A stretch of 64,000 nt of DNA from Bacteroidales bacterium (lineage in GTDB: Bacteria; Bacteroidota; Bacteroidia; Bacteroidales; WCHB1-69). Numbering within the stretch: the stretch's first letter is position 1; every line of letters starts with the position of its first letter. This document shows, one piece after another, positions 54,548 to 63,849 of the stretch. A model generated the notes under the pieces. It was given only the letters and a program-made list of their open reading frames with translations, did not search any database and was not told the DNA's origin. The stretch covers positions 1 through 64,000 of the forward strand of contig JAFPVR010000001.1 in assembly GCA_017395245.1 (NCBI GenBank), in the 5' to 3' direction. The position numbers were made by a program, and so were the translations under genes.

Positions 54548-54862
54548 TTACAGATGTTGGTTGATTTTCGCCACCAGCTCGTCTTTCTTGATGACGCCGA
54601 CGTGACGATCCACAAGCTCGCCGTTCTTGATGAAGACCAGCGTGGGGATGTTCATAATGCCGAACTGCATGGCGATGTCGCCGTTCTCGTCGGTGTCGCA
54701 TTTGCCGACCACGGCCTTGCCTTCAAATTCAGCGGCGACCTCCTCCACGATGGGAGCGATGCTTCTGCACGGGCCGCACCAGGTTGCCCAGAAATCAATG
54801 ACGACCAGTTTGTCGCCTTTGATCAGGGTCTCAAAATTCTCATTGTTAATTGCTAATGCCAT
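54548..54862 (-). CDS. trxA: Thioredoxin
   Basis: A 104-residue thioredoxin with the active site WATWCGPCRSIAP (Cys-Gly-Pro-Cys), the cis-Pro in IMNIPTLVFIKNGE, and a standard length. It reduces disulfides in the cytoplasm. The start ATG at 54862 follows a promoter facing the lipoprotein gene. No signal peptide, so it is the general form. Confidence 0.93.
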   Translation of the reverse strand: MALAINNENFETLIKGDKLVVIDFWATWCGPCRSIAPIVEEVAAEFEGKAVVGKCDTDENGDIAMQFGIMNIPTLVFIKNGELVDRHVGVIKKDELVAKINQHL

Positions 54863-54891
54863 AGTTTTTGGGTTTTAAAATTATTAAGCGG

Positions 54892-54899
54892 CAAAGATA
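54892..54899 (-). promoter_or_regulatory. -7 box for trxA
   Basis: Reads TATCTTTG on the minus strand, 30 bases before the trxA ATG. Confidence 0.6.
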
Positions 54900-54922
54900 C
54901 ATTTTTTTTGTGATAAATTTTG

Positions 54923-54930
54923 TATATTTG
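54923..54930 (+). promoter_or_regulatory. -7 box for the small lipoprotein gene
   Basis: TATATTTG, 23 bases before the ATG at 54953. The trxA box points the other way, making this a divergent pair. Confidence 0.6.
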
Positions 54931-54952
54931 CCACCGCGAAATTTGTTAGAAA

Positions 54953-55360
54953 ATGAAACAGTTGAAAAGATTAACGGCACTCTGTTTTTGCGCGGTGACA
55001 CTGCTGGCCGGATGCACCAAATTCGGCACGGCGGTTTCCGAAATCACCTCTACGGAATACGAAAATAAAATGCTGACAGTCACGGCATTGATAACCGACA
55101 ACGGCGGCTGCGGCTACTATATGGAGCAGGGATTCTGCTACAGCCTCTTCTGCCCGCCGAACCTCAACGACATCTACACCACCGAGGTCAATGTCGCCCA
55201 CACCGTCCCGGCCGACTCCGCCGTCTTCTCGGCCACTTTCACCCTGCCGATGGTCGACACGGCCTACTACGTGTGCGCCTACGTGAAGAACAGCGCGGGT
55301 CTCTCTTACAGCCCCGCCGTGCGTGTATCCACCGGCGCCCAGCCCGACCCCGCAAAATAA
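54953..55360 (+). CDS. Small lipoprotein, Ig-like or fibronectin-like
   Basis: A 135-residue protein with a lipoprotein signal ending LLAGC. The mature part reads ENKMLTVTALITDNGGCGYYMEQGFCYSLF and ends with a strand containing YYVCAYVKNSAGLSYSP, the pattern of a single beta-sandwich repeat often found in Bacteroidales surface lipoproteins (AYxKNSAGxxYSP). Function unknown. Confidence 0.6.
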   Translation: MKQLKRLTALCFCAVTLLAGCTKFGTAVSEITSTEYENKMLTVTALITDNGGCGYYMEQGFCYSLFCPPNLNDIYTTEVNVAHTVPADSAVFSATFTLPMVDTAYYVCAYVKNSAGLSYSPAVRVSTGAQPDPAK

Positions 55361-55408
55361 CGTGACCGCTTATTCAATCAAAGACAGTATTAACCAATAA
55401 TAAAGATA

Positions 55409-56479
55409 ATGAGCAAGATTCTCGCCATCAATCCCGGAGCCACCTCCACCAAAGTCGCCATCTTCGACGGCAACGAGCAGATATTCCTGAAGAACATCAA
55501 GCACTCCACCGAGGAGCTGTCACAGTTCGCCACCATCGCCGACCAATATGAGTTCCGCAAGAACATCATCACCTCCACCTTGGAGGCGGAAGGCATCAAC
55601 CTCCACGACATCAACATCGTGATGGGTCGCGGCGGCCTCGTGAAACCCTTGAAATCAGGTGTTTACAGAGTCAATGAACTGATGCTGGAACATTTGAAGA
55701 TGGGCTATAGCGGTCAGCATGCCTGCAACCTCGGCGGCCTCATCGCAGACAGCATCGCCAAATACATCGGCCTCGACTGCGCTTATATCGCCGACCCCGT
55801 GATGGTGGACGAAATGCACGACATCGCCCGCATCTCCGGTCACCCGATGTTCGAGCGCCAGTCCATTTTCCACGCCCTCAACCACAAAGCCATCGGCCGC
55901 ATGTACGCCAAAGACTGCGGCAAGAAGTATGAGGACCTCAACCTCATCATCACCCACATGGGCGGCGGCGTGAGCGTCGGCGCACACGAGAAGGGCAAGG
56001 TTATCGATGTGAACCAGGCTTTGGACGGTGAAGGTCCGTTCTCCCCCGAACGTTCCGGTTCCCTGCCGATGAATCAGTTCCTAAAAGCCTGTTTCAGCGG
56101 CAAATACACCCAGCAAGACATGCAGAAGATGCTCGTCGGCAAGGGTGGTTATGTCGGCTACTTCGGCAGCAACGACGCCTACGCGGTCGAAAAGGCAGCC
56201 ATCGCCGGCGACCCGAAAGCTGAACTTCTCGAAGAGGCTTTCGCTTACCAGGTGGCCAAGCAGATTGGTGAGAACGCCTGCGTGCTGAAGGGCAAGGTGG
56301 ATGCCATCATCCTCACCGGCGGCATCGCCTACGGCAAGCCGGTCGTTGCCCGCATTAAGAAATACGTGGAGTGGATCGCTCCTGTGGCCGTCTATCCTGG
56401 TGAGGACGAGATGGCCGCCATGGCCCTCAACGCCAACATGATTCTCAACAAGGAAATCGAAATCCAGGAGTACGTGTAA
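55409..56479 (+). CDS. buk: Butyrate kinase
   Basis: A 356-residue acetokinase-family enzyme that interconverts butyryl phosphate and butyrate with ATP formation. KILAINPGATSTKVAIFDG, SGHPMFERQSIFHALNHKA, THMGGGVSVGAHEKGKVIDV and DGEGPFSPERSG are diagnostic for butyrate (rather than acetate) kinase. The usual partner ptb (phosphotransbutyrylase) is not in the window. The stop overlaps the nadK start by one base. Confidence 0.92.
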   Translation: MSKILAINPGATSTKVAIFDGNEQIFLKNIKHSTEELSQFATIADQYEFRKNIITSTLEAEGINLHDINIVMGRGGLVKPLKSGVYRVNELMLEHLKMGYSGQHACNLGGLIADSIAKYIGLDCAYIADPVMVDEMHDIARISGHPMFERQSIFHALNHKAIGRMYAKDCGKKYEDLNLIITHMGGGVSVGAHEKGKVIDVNQALDGEGPFSPERSGSLPMNQFLKACFSGKYTQQDMQKMLVGKGGYVGYFGSNDAYAVEKAAIAGDPKAELLEEAFAYQVAKQIGENACVLKGKVDAIILTGGIAYGKPVVARIKKYVEWIAPVAVYPGEDEMAAMALNANMILNKEIEIQEYV

Positions 56480-57345
56480 TGTCCACTTTCGCGCTCTACA
56501 GCCGGCAGGCCGCAACCCTGCAACCTGTCGTCGATTCAGTTGTCAACTTTCTGGTGCGGAACCACTGCGAGGTGGTTCTGCATCAGAATGTTTTATGTAA
56601 AAACACTGACTTACAGCGTTTTGAAACATATTATGACCTGCAACGAATTGGCACTGTGGACTTTATGGTCTCCATCGGGGGCGATGGCTCGTTCATTGAC
56701 GCAGCAAACCTAGTCGGCGACCTCGGCATCCCGCTGGTAGGCGTGAACACCGGGCGCATAGGTTTTCTCTCCGCCATCAAGAAGGACAACACGGAAGTTT
56801 GCCTCCGCATGCTGCTCGACGGCCAATATACGCTGGAGTCACGCTCGCTGCTTCATATTGAAGGGAGTGAACCGCTGTCGTTGGACACACATTTTGTGGT
56901 CAACGACGTGACCGTTCGGGCCACCGACAGCGACTCCATCAACGCCATCACCGTGTCGGCGGGCGGACGGCATGTGAACACCTACTGGGCCGACGGATTG
57001 ATTGTGGCCACCCCGACGGGCTCCACCGCCTATTCGATGAGCTGCGGCGGTCCCATCCTGCACCCACAGACCGACGTGGTGGTGCTCACCCCCATCGCCT
57101 CGCACTCACTCAATGTGAGACCGTTGGTTATCCCCGCCGGACAAACCCTGGAAATTGCCGTGGACGGACGCGGCGGTAAATACTCACTTTGCGTTGACAC
57201 ACAACGGGTTATCCTTAACGACAGCGTCCGACTCTTCATCACGAAAGAGAAATTCAACATCAAGACAGTCCTGTTCGACAACGCGGATTTTTACGCCACC
57301 ATCCGCGAAAAACTGCTCTGGGGACTCGACAAGCGCAACGATTAA
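56479..57345 (+). CDS. nadK: NAD kinase
   Basis: A 288-residue kinase that makes NADP from NAD. Motifs are FMVSIGGDGSFIDAANLVG (GGDG), VGVNTGRIGFLSAI, the NDV-rich HFVVNDVTVRATDS, and TPTGSTAYSMSCGGPILHP. The ATG starts on the last base of buk (ATG overlapping TAATG), so the two genes are coupled. It is followed by ftsQ after 120 bases. Confidence 0.93.
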   Translation: MSTFALYSRQAATLQPVVDSVVNFLVRNHCEVVLHQNVLCKNTDLQRFETYYDLQRIGTVDFMVSIGGDGSFIDAANLVGDLGIPLVGVNTGRIGFLSAIKKDNTEVCLRMLLDGQYTLESRSLLHIEGSEPLSLDTHFVVNDVTVRATDSDSINAITVSAGGRHVNTYWADGLIVATPTGSTAYSMSCGGPILHPQTDVVVLTPIASHSLNVRPLVIPAGQTLEIAVDGRGGKYSLCVDTQRVILNDSVRLFITKEKFNIKTVLFDNADFYATIREKLLWGLDKRND

Positions 57346-57468
57346 AACCCACTCCCCGAGGAACTCAATCTTTCAACATTTTTGTGTTTATTTTTTTTCG
57401 AAATACCTTTTTTCAAAACAGGTATTATTTTTAATTTTGTCAGATTGAAAGTAATTGTGCAAACCTGT

Positions 57469-58221
57469 ATGAGATACGTCAAACCGGTAGTTCGTATATT
57501 GCTGAGTGTCACGCTGATAGTGATGCTTGTTTTGGCATTCGTCTATATGCCGAAGCAGCGCTGTGAGCGTATCTCATCCGTGGTCCATACGCAAAACGAA
57601 AGCGTCACCGTCAGCCCGGAAGACGTGAACGCACTGATTGCGAATGCCGGCATCGAGGTGATCGGCAAAGCTGTCAAGGAGGTTGACGAAGGCGAAATCA
57701 TCACGCTTTTGAAAGCCAATCCGTACATCGAAAACGTGAATTTCGTGCATTTTGCCGGCCGCAAACTGGTCATCGACTATACCCTGCGAGAAATCGTGTT
57801 ACATGTGTTCACCCCCGGCGGTGAACATTATTTTGTTGACAATGAAGGTGTTGTTGTCCCGTTCACTTCGAAAATGCAGGACTACCTGATGATAGTTAAC
57901 GGCAATGTCGGCGACACCTACAAGGTGGGCAAGAAAGCCCCGAAAGGCGTGCAGAACGCGCTCGAACTGACCAAGGTCATCCGCGGGGATGCCTTCTACG
58001 AGGCGCAGTTCCGGCAGATCTACCTCAACAGCGCCAACGACATCGAACTTACCAGCGCCATCGGCGGGCAGACCATCCTCTTCGGGTCGGTTGAGAACGC
58101 CGCCGAAAAACTGGCCAACCTCAAGACCGTTTACGAAAAAGGGCTGTCACACAAGGGCTACAACACCTACGCCCAACTCGACGCCCGCTACAAGAACCGA
58201 ATTATAGCAACAAGAAAATAA
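57469..58221 (+). CDS. ftsQ: Cell division protein FtsQ
   Basis: A 250-residue single-pass protein with an N-terminal membrane anchor (about 8-27). It then has a POTRA-like domain (VSPEDVNALIANAGIEVIGKAV and VDEGEIITLLKANPYIENVNFVHFAGRKLVIDYTLREIV), as in FtsQ/DivIB. It recruits the late divisome in the periplasm. The ATG at 57469 is preferred to an upstream in-frame start. It sits just before ftsA, the expected order. Confidence 0.8.
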   Translation: MRYVKPVVRILLSVTLIVMLVLAFVYMPKQRCERISSVVHTQNESVTVSPEDVNALIANAGIEVIGKAVKEVDEGEIITLLKANPYIENVNFVHFAGRKLVIDYTLREIVLHVFTPGGEHYFVDNEGVVVPFTSKMQDYLMIVNGNVGDTYKVGKKAPKGVQNALELTKVIRGDAFYEAQFRQIYLNSANDIELTSAIGGQTILFGSVENAAEKLANLKTVYEKGLSHKGYNTYAQLDARYKNRIIATRK

Positions 58222-58230
58222 CCCGTGCGT

Positions 58231-59616
58231 ATGGAGAAAAACTACTCGGACAGCAATCTGACATTCAACAACATGGCGAGCGACATCGTGGTCGGTCTCG
58301 ACATTGGCACAACCAAGGTGGCCACCATCGTCGGCTATCTGAACAACAAAGGCAAAATCGAAATCCTCGGGCACGGCAAGTCCGCGTCGAAGGGCGTCGA
58401 GTACGGCCTCATCCAAAACCTGCTGAAAGCGCAGGAGAGCATCCGCACTTCCGTGCAACTCGCATCCAGCCATGCCCGGATGGAGGAAATCAACAGCGTT
58501 TACGCCGGCATCGCCGCACGCCACATCCGCACAGGTAACTGCAAGCACTACATCTTCCGCGCCAACCACAACGCGCTGATCACCCAGGAGGAACTCGACG
58601 AAATGAAACACGATGTCGAGAATATCGCCCTCCCGCCCGACCAGCGAATTATCGCCATCATCCCGCAGAAATACGTAATTGAGGACTCCGCCGACGGCGC
58701 CAGCCACGAATCCCTCGACCCCGTCGGGGAGATTGGCACCAAAATCACCGGCTTCTATCAGATTATCACGGGTAACATACAGGAAATCAAGAAGATTGAC
58801 ACTTGTATCACCTCTTCAAACATTCAAGCCAAGGAACTCATCCTGGAGCCCATCGCCTCCGGCCTCTCCTGCCTCACCGAAGATGAGAAACAGCGCGGCG
58901 TCGCCTTGATCGACATCGGCGGCGGCACCACCGACATGGTCATCTTCCAGAACGGGCGGCCGAAATTCTGCAAGGTGATTCCGTTCGCAGGCTCTGTCAT
59001 CACCAAGGACATCGCCAGCGTGTGCAACATCCCGGAGGACACCGCCGAGGAGCTGAAGGTCAACCACGGCAGCTGCATTCCCGAAAAGAGCAGCCCCAGC
59101 CGCGTGAGCACCATCCTCCGCCCCCACGGCCAACCCCCGTTGAAAATCACCGACGAACAACTCGCCAAAATCATCTACAGCCGTGTCCATAAGGAGATTC
59201 TCGGTATCGTCAAGGCAGAACTTGAGAATTCCGGCTGCATGAAGATGCTGCAAAACGGCGCGGGTCTCGTACTTACCGGCGGCGGTGCCAAACTGCGCCA
59301 CCTTGTCGAGCTTTGCCAGTTCGACCTCGGCCTCAACACCCGCATCGGCATCCCCGGCATCGGTTTCGCCGACTCCCTCTCCAACGAGCTCAAACAACCC
59401 CTCTACTCCACCGCCCTCGGCCTGCTCAAATACGGCATCGAATGCGAGACCAAAGGTTTCCAACCGTCTGACAGCCAGGAAGTCGAAACCGAACCCTTCA
59501 ATGGGGGCAACGAAGGACCAAAAACCGAAAAAGGCAATGGCGGCAACCGGAAATCCGGTCAGCTGATTGAGACGCTCAAACGGACGCTCACCAGCTTCTT
59601 CGAACAAATTTCATAG
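58231..59616 (+). CDS. ftsA: Cell division protein FtsA
   Basis: A 461-residue actin-like ATPase that ties FtsZ to the membrane. VVGLDIGTTKVATIVG (phosphate 1), the SHUD-type region with NSVYAGIAARHIR (1C), ALIDIGGGTTDMVIF (phosphate 2), and VLTGGGAKLRHLVELC (adenosine motif) are in order. The C-terminal LIETLKRTLTSFFEQ is the likely amphipathic membrane helix. The GTG at 58225 gives two extra residues; ATG 58231 is preferred. Confidence 0.92.
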   Translation: MEKNYSDSNLTFNNMASDIVVGLDIGTTKVATIVGYLNNKGKIEILGHGKSASKGVEYGLIQNLLKAQESIRTSVQLASSHARMEEINSVYAGIAARHIRTGNCKHYIFRANHNALITQEELDEMKHDVENIALPPDQRIIAIIPQKYVIEDSADGASHESLDPVGEIGTKITGFYQIITGNIQEIKKIDTCITSSNIQAKELILEPIASGLSCLTEDEKQRGVALIDIGGGTTDMVIFQNGRPKFCKVIPFAGSVITKDIASVCNIPEDTAEELKVNHGSCIPEKSSPSRVSTILRPHGQPPLKITDEQLAKIIYSRVHKEILGIVKAELENSGCMKMLQNGAGLVLTGGGAKLRHLVELCQFDLGLNTRIGIPGIGFADSLSNELKQPLYSTALGLLKYGIECETKGFQPSDSQEVETEPFNGGNEGPKTEKGNGGNRKSGQLIETLKRTLTSFFEQIS

Positions 59617-59655
59617 AAAACCAAACCATTAACCGAACGTAATAGAGAAACAAAT

Positions 59656-61107
59656 ATGGAAGAAACAATCAAATTCACCCCCGACTTCGGAGCGAAAGAG
59701 AACACGTCCACCATCAAGGTGATAGGCGTAGGCGGCGGCGGCAGCAACGCCGTGCAGCACATGTACGCGGAAGGCATCCAAGGCGTGGACTATCTGGTCT
59801 GCAACACCGACCAGTGCCATCTGAACGCCTGCAAAATACAGGACAAGCTGTTATTAGGCAACGGCCTCGGCGCCGGCGCGAACCCCGACGTGGCCCGCGA
59901 ATTTGCCTCCAAGAGCGAAGACAAAATAAGGGAATTTATCGGCGAGAACACCAAGATGCTATTCATCGCCGCCGGCATGGGCAAAGGCACCGGCACCGGC
60001 GCATCGCCTGTGGTCGCCAAAGTGGCCAAGGAGATGGGCATCCTCACCGTCGGCGTTGTCACTGAACCGTTCAAGTTCGAGGGCAAGCGCATCAAGGCTG
60101 CCGCAGAGTCCGGAATCGAGGAAATGTCCAAGTATGTGGACTCTCTTATCATCGTCAATAACCAGAACCTGATGAAATACTACAACTCCCTGCCTATCAA
60201 CGAGGCTTACGGGGAGGTGGACGACATCCTCAAGAACGCCGTGAAATGCGTGGCCGAAATCATCACCGTGACCCACGGCCAGAACGTCGACTTCAACGAC
60301 GTGAAGTCCATCATGGAGCACAGCGGCAAAGCCCTTCTCGGCATCGCCACCGCACAAGGCGAGGATCGTATCCAAAAGGTGCTCGACGATGTGCTCAACT
60401 GCCCGCTGCTTGAGAACGCAGACATCAGTGACGCCAAAAACTTCCTCTTCTTCGTCACCTACGGCCCCACCAAGCAAATCACCATGGGAGAACTCGAAAT
60501 CCTGCAAGACCGCTTTGATGACATGCAGGCCGACAACGTACACGTCATCTGGGGACACGGCGTGGACGAAAGTTTGGGCGAAAGCATCAAACTCTCCCTC
60601 GTGGTCACTAATTTCGACTCCGCCCGCGATGAGCAGAACGAAATCATCATCGACAATACCGGCGAGACCATCAACAATGTAGTGGAAGAGAATCCTCAAG
60701 TTGAAGAGACCCAAAAGAAGGTTGATGAGTTTGCCCAGCAACAGGAAAGCAAGGAAATCCCCGCGACGCAACAGCCCGCGGCCCAACAGGAAGCCACTCC
60801 CGTCATCAATGATCCCATCTTCCCCGAATCAAGCAACGTTGAAACACCTGCCGCCAGCCCCGTGATTACCTTCGCCGACAATACGAAGGAGATTTTCGGA
60901 AGCGACAGCTTCATCGCCCCCTCGCTCAATTACGACAATGATGACGTTTTCAAACAGTTAGTGGAACAACCCACCTTCAGCCGCAGCAGCGATGCGTTCG
61001 CCACGCAGCAAAGCCGCCAGCAGGTGGCCGTCGAAGAACCAAGCAGCCCAACCTATTACGAGCTGAAGGACGATACCTTCGACGTTTTCCACGGATTTGC
61101 CGACTAA
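59656..61107 (+). CDS. ftsZ: Cell division protein FtsZ
   Basis: A 483-residue tubulin-like GTPase that forms the division ring. GVGGGGSNAVQHM and the tubulin loop (seen as GMGKGTGTGASPVV) are present, followed by ESGIEEMSKYVDSLIIVNNQNLM and the T7 segment with NVDFNDVKSIM. The loop's second Gly is Lys here. After the GTPase core (ending about 320) there is a long Gln/Pro-rich linker and a C-terminal peptide SSPTYYELKDDTFDVFHGF, lacking the usual Arg-rich binding end. Convergent overlap of four bases with the xylulokinase gene. Confidence 0.93.
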   Translation: MEETIKFTPDFGAKENTSTIKVIGVGGGGSNAVQHMYAEGIQGVDYLVCNTDQCHLNACKIQDKLLLGNGLGAGANPDVAREFASKSEDKIREFIGENTKMLFIAAGMGKGTGTGASPVVAKVAKEMGILTVGVVTEPFKFEGKRIKAAAESGIEEMSKYVDSLIIVNNQNLMKYYNSLPINEAYGEVDDILKNAVKCVAEIITVTHGQNVDFNDVKSIMEHSGKALLGIATAQGEDRIQKVLDDVLNCPLLENADISDAKNFLFFVTYGPTKQITMGELEILQDRFDDMQADNVHVIWGHGVDESLGESIKLSLVVTNFDSARDEQNEIIIDNTGETINNVVEENPQVEETQKKVDEFAQQQESKEIPATQQPAAQQEATPVINDPIFPESSNVETPAASPVITFADNTKEIFGSDSFIAPSLNYDNDDVFKQLVEQPTFSRSSDAFATQQSRQQVAVEEPSSPTYYELKDDTFDVFHGFAD

Positions 61108-62594
61108 GCATTAAGTTCCCGCCGCAGGATACGCTCCCAGCGGGAATACGCTTCTAAATATTGATTGTGGTGATCCCGGTCCGGGGTCACCACTTCTATT
61201 TTATGCAGCGAACGAAAGGCCTCCTCGGGCGTGGCAAAGAAACCGCAACCCAGTGCAGCACCGGTAGCGGCTCCAACAGAACCATCTGTATCGTACAACT
61301 CAATCACCGCATCAGCAACCGTGGCTAAGGTAGTGCGGAAAATGGGGCTGAGGAACATATTGGCATGGCCCGCTCGAATTACCTTGGTGTCCATGCCCGT
61401 GGTCTGCATAATGTCCATGCCGTACTTGAACGAGAAAGCGACACCCTCCTGCGCAGCACGAGCCAACGTATTGGCATTGTGATTGTTGAAGTTGATTCCA
61501 TGGATGGAGGCACCCAACTGGCGGTTCTCCAAAATGCGTTCCGCGCCATTGCCAAACGGCAAAATCGTCACCCCGTCGGAGCCAATCGGAACTTTAGCCG
61601 CCATATCGTTGAACTGATCGTAAGAAACCTGCGGTGCCACCGTCCGCTTCATCCAGGCATTCATAATGCCCACACCATTGGTACAGTGCATCACGCCAAG
61701 ACGCGGCTTCTCAACCGAATGGTTCACATGCGCGAACATGTTGACGCGCGAACGCGGGTCGGTGCTCACCTTGTCGCTAATGCCATAGACGACCCCGGAA
61801 GTGCCTGCCGTGGCCGCTATCTCGCCCGGATTCAGCACATTAAGGGAAAATGCATTGTTGGGCTGATCGCCGGCACGATAACATACGGGCGTGCCTTCAC
61901 ACAAGCCCAACTCGGCCGCAACACTCTTGTCCACCCTGCCCTGCTCGCCAAACGTGGGAACGGTCTCCGCAACCATTTCTCTTGGAATTCCGAAAAAGGA
62001 TAACAGTTTGTCTGACACATTGTTATCAGCAAAATCCCAACTCATACCCTCCGAAAGTCCCGGCACGGTAGTGCGCACCTCACCAGACATCCGCATGGCG
62101 AGATAATCGCCGGGCAGCATATACTTATATATACTATTGAATGTATTGGGCTCATTCTCGCGCACCCAAGCCAGCTTCGCCGCCGTAAAGTTTCCGGGCG
62201 AGTTGAGCAGGTGCGTCAGGCAATAATCGTGTCCGAGCTTCTCAAACGCCTTTTCCCCATACGATACCGCACGGCTATCGCACCAGATAATGGAAGGCCG
62301 AAGCACGCGCAAGTCTTTGTCAACCAGCACTAAACCATGCATCTGGTAGGTGATGCCGATGGCTTTCACATCTTCGGCTTTGACATTGCCGGTGGCCATC
62401 GCCTGCCGCAACGCCGTTTTCATATACGACCACCAATCTTCGGGATTCTGTTCCGCCCAGCCGTTCTGCACGGAGAGAATCGGGGCTTCTGTATCCGGCG
62501 CAAGCCCTTTAGCAACAACTTTTCCGGTTTCACCGTCCAAAACGGAGACTTTCACAGAGGAACTGCCTAAATCAATGCCTAAGAAACAATCCAT
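61104..62594 (-). CDS. xylB: Xylulokinase
   Basis: A 496-residue FGGY kinase that phosphorylates D-xylulose. CFLGIDLGSSSVKVSVLD (phosphate 1), TYQMHGLVLVDKD (the MHG of xylulokinases), IIWCDSRA, and GATGAALGCGF near the C-terminus fit XylB. The start at 62594 is chosen because an upstream in-frame start would add 24 residues unrelated to the family. No xylA or regulator is next to it. Its stop overlaps that of ftsZ. Confidence 0.88.
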   Translation of the reverse strand: MDCFLGIDLGSSSVKVSVLDGETGKVVAKGLAPDTEAPILSVQNGWAEQNPEDWWSYMKTALRQAMATGNVKAEDVKAIGITYQMHGLVLVDKDLRVLRPSIIWCDSRAVSYGEKAFEKLGHDYCLTHLLNSPGNFTAAKLAWVRENEPNTFNSIYKYMLPGDYLAMRMSGEVRTTVPGLSEGMSWDFADNNVSDKLLSFFGIPREMVAETVPTFGEQGRVDKSVAAELGLCEGTPVCYRAGDQPNNAFSLNVLNPGEIAATAGTSGVVYGISDKVSTDPRSRVNMFAHVNHSVEKPRLGVMHCTNGVGIMNAWMKRTVAPQVSYDQFNDMAAKVPIGSDGVTILPFGNGAERILENRQLGASIHGINFNNHNANTLARAAQEGVAFSFKYGMDIMQTTGMDTKVIRAGHANMFLSPIFRTTLATVADAVIELYDTDGSVGAATGAALGCGFFATPEEAFRSLHKIEVVTPDRDHHNQYLEAYSRWERILRRELNA

Positions 62595-62619
62595 TTTTCG
62601 AAATCTTAATATTGGTCGG

Positions 62620-62627
62620 CAAAGATA
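62620..62627 (-). promoter_or_regulatory. -7 box for xylB
   Basis: Reads TATCTTTG on the minus strand, 26 bases before the xylB ATG. Confidence 0.6.
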
Positions 62628-62681
62628 CGATTTTTGCAAAAATGCGAAAAATGTGTATTTCTGCATTTTTTTTTGGAAGGG

Positions 62682-62712
62682 TTGCGAACAACTAAAAAAA
62701 ATACTATTTTTG
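62682..62712 (+). promoter_or_regulatory. Promoter of the pyr genes
   Basis: TTG at 62682-62684 and TATTTTTG at 62705-62712, 20 bases apart; pyrB starts 91 bases downstream after an AGGAGG-like sequence at 62791-62796. Confidence 0.6.
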
Positions 62713-62802
62713 CAATGGCTTTTTGTTTAGGTAAATTAGGGGAGATAAAGGCCTTTGCGAAGTGTGGAAGTTGTTAATAATTAAAAATATAGGAGGTTTA
62801 TT

Positions 62803-63726
62803 ATGTTAAAGAACAGAAGTTTGATCGACCCCAACGATTTCACGCGCGAGGAGTTCCGTGAAATTTTCGATTTGGGCCACCAGATCATCGCCGATCCGGC
62901 GAAGTACAGCAAGAGTTGCGAAGGCAAGATCCTGGCAACTCTTTTTTACGAACCGAGCACGCGCACGCGCTTGAGTTTCGAGACGGCCATGCTGCGCTTG
63001 GGTGGCCAGGTGATCGGTTTCTCCGAAGCCGCTTCCTCTTCCACTGCAAAAGGTGAGAGTATCGCCGACACATTGCGTACTGTGGAGTGCTACGCCGATA
63101 TCGCGGCCATGCGCCATCCCAAGGAAGGTGCTCCGCGTCTGGCCAGCCACTACATCCACATGCCGCTGATCAACGCTGGCGACGGCGGCCACCAACATCC
63201 CACGCAGACCCTCACCGACATCCTCACCATCGAGCGGCTACGCGGCAACGTGGAAAACAAGACCTACGGCTTCTGCGGTGACCTCAAATTCGGCCGCACC
63301 GTACACTCCCTCGTCAAGTTCCTCAGCAACTATGAGGGCGTGAAGTTCATCTTCATCTCTCCCGAAGAGTTGCGCGTGCCCGAGTACATCCGCGAGGAGG
63401 TGGTCCGCAAGAAAGGCATCCCCTTCCAAGAGGTGGACCAGATGGAGCCCTACATGGGCCAGCTCGACTTCCTCTACATGACCCGTGTGCAGCGCGAACG
63501 CTTCTTCAACGAAGAGGACTACATCCGGCTCAAAGACCGTTTCATCCTCGACAAGGAGAAGATGTCCTACGCCCGCCCCGACACCTATATCCTGCACCCG
63601 CTGCCGCGCGTCAACGAAATCAGCACCGAGGTCGATGACGACCCGAGAGCGCAATATTTCCAGCAGGCCAAGAACGGCATGTATGTCCGTATGGCGTTGA
63701 TTTTGAAACTTTTAGGCATTTATTAA
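62803..63726 (+). CDS. pyrB: Aspartate carbamoyltransferase, catalytic subunit
   Basis: A 307-residue enzyme that joins carbamoyl phosphate and aspartate, the first committed step of pyrimidine synthesis. [20 protein letters not shown] (carbamoyl phosphate loop), [30 protein letters not shown] and the C-terminal [10 protein letters not shown] are the family hallmarks. It has a good Shine-Dalgarno-like sequence (GGAGG), unusual for this phylum. pyrI follows after a repeat. Confidence 0.95.
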   Translation: MLKNRSLIDPNDFTREEFREIFDLGHQIIADPAKYSKSCEGKILATLFYEPSTRTRLSFETAMLRLGGQVIGFSEAASSSTAKGESIADTLRTVECYADIAAMRHPKEGAPRLASHYIHMPLINAGDGGHQHPTQTLTDILTIERLRGNVENKTYGFCGDLKFGRTVHSLVKFLSNYEGVKFIFISPEELRVPEYIREEVVRKKGIPFQEVDQMEPYMGQLDFLYMTRVQRERFFNEEDYIRLKDRFILDKEKMSYARPDTYILHPLPRVNEISTEVDDDPRAQYFQQAKNGMYVRMALILKLLGIY

Positions 63727-63793
63727 GCAAACAGTGATCTGTGAACAGTGACCTGTGATTAGTAAAGTAGTTATAACAAACATTATTCCAAAA

Positions 63794-63849
63794 AGGGCTG
63801 TAAGCCCGACGTATGTCAACCCAGGGTGGAGCGAAGCGTAGCCCTGGGG
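63794..63849. repeat. REP-like two-hairpin element, copy 4 (inverted)
   Basis: GGGCT/AGCCC hairpin (63795-63807) then CCCAGGG (63820-63826) with CCCTGGG (63842-63848). The order is reversed relative to the other copies. It lies between pyrB and pyrI. Confidence 0.8.

Noticed and set aside
53528..54856. Long plus-strand reading frame of about 440 codons opposite the POT and thioredoxin genes.
   Set aside because: It lies antisense to two clear genes with strong family matches, and its translation is low in hydrophobic pattern; it is a shadow of codon bias.
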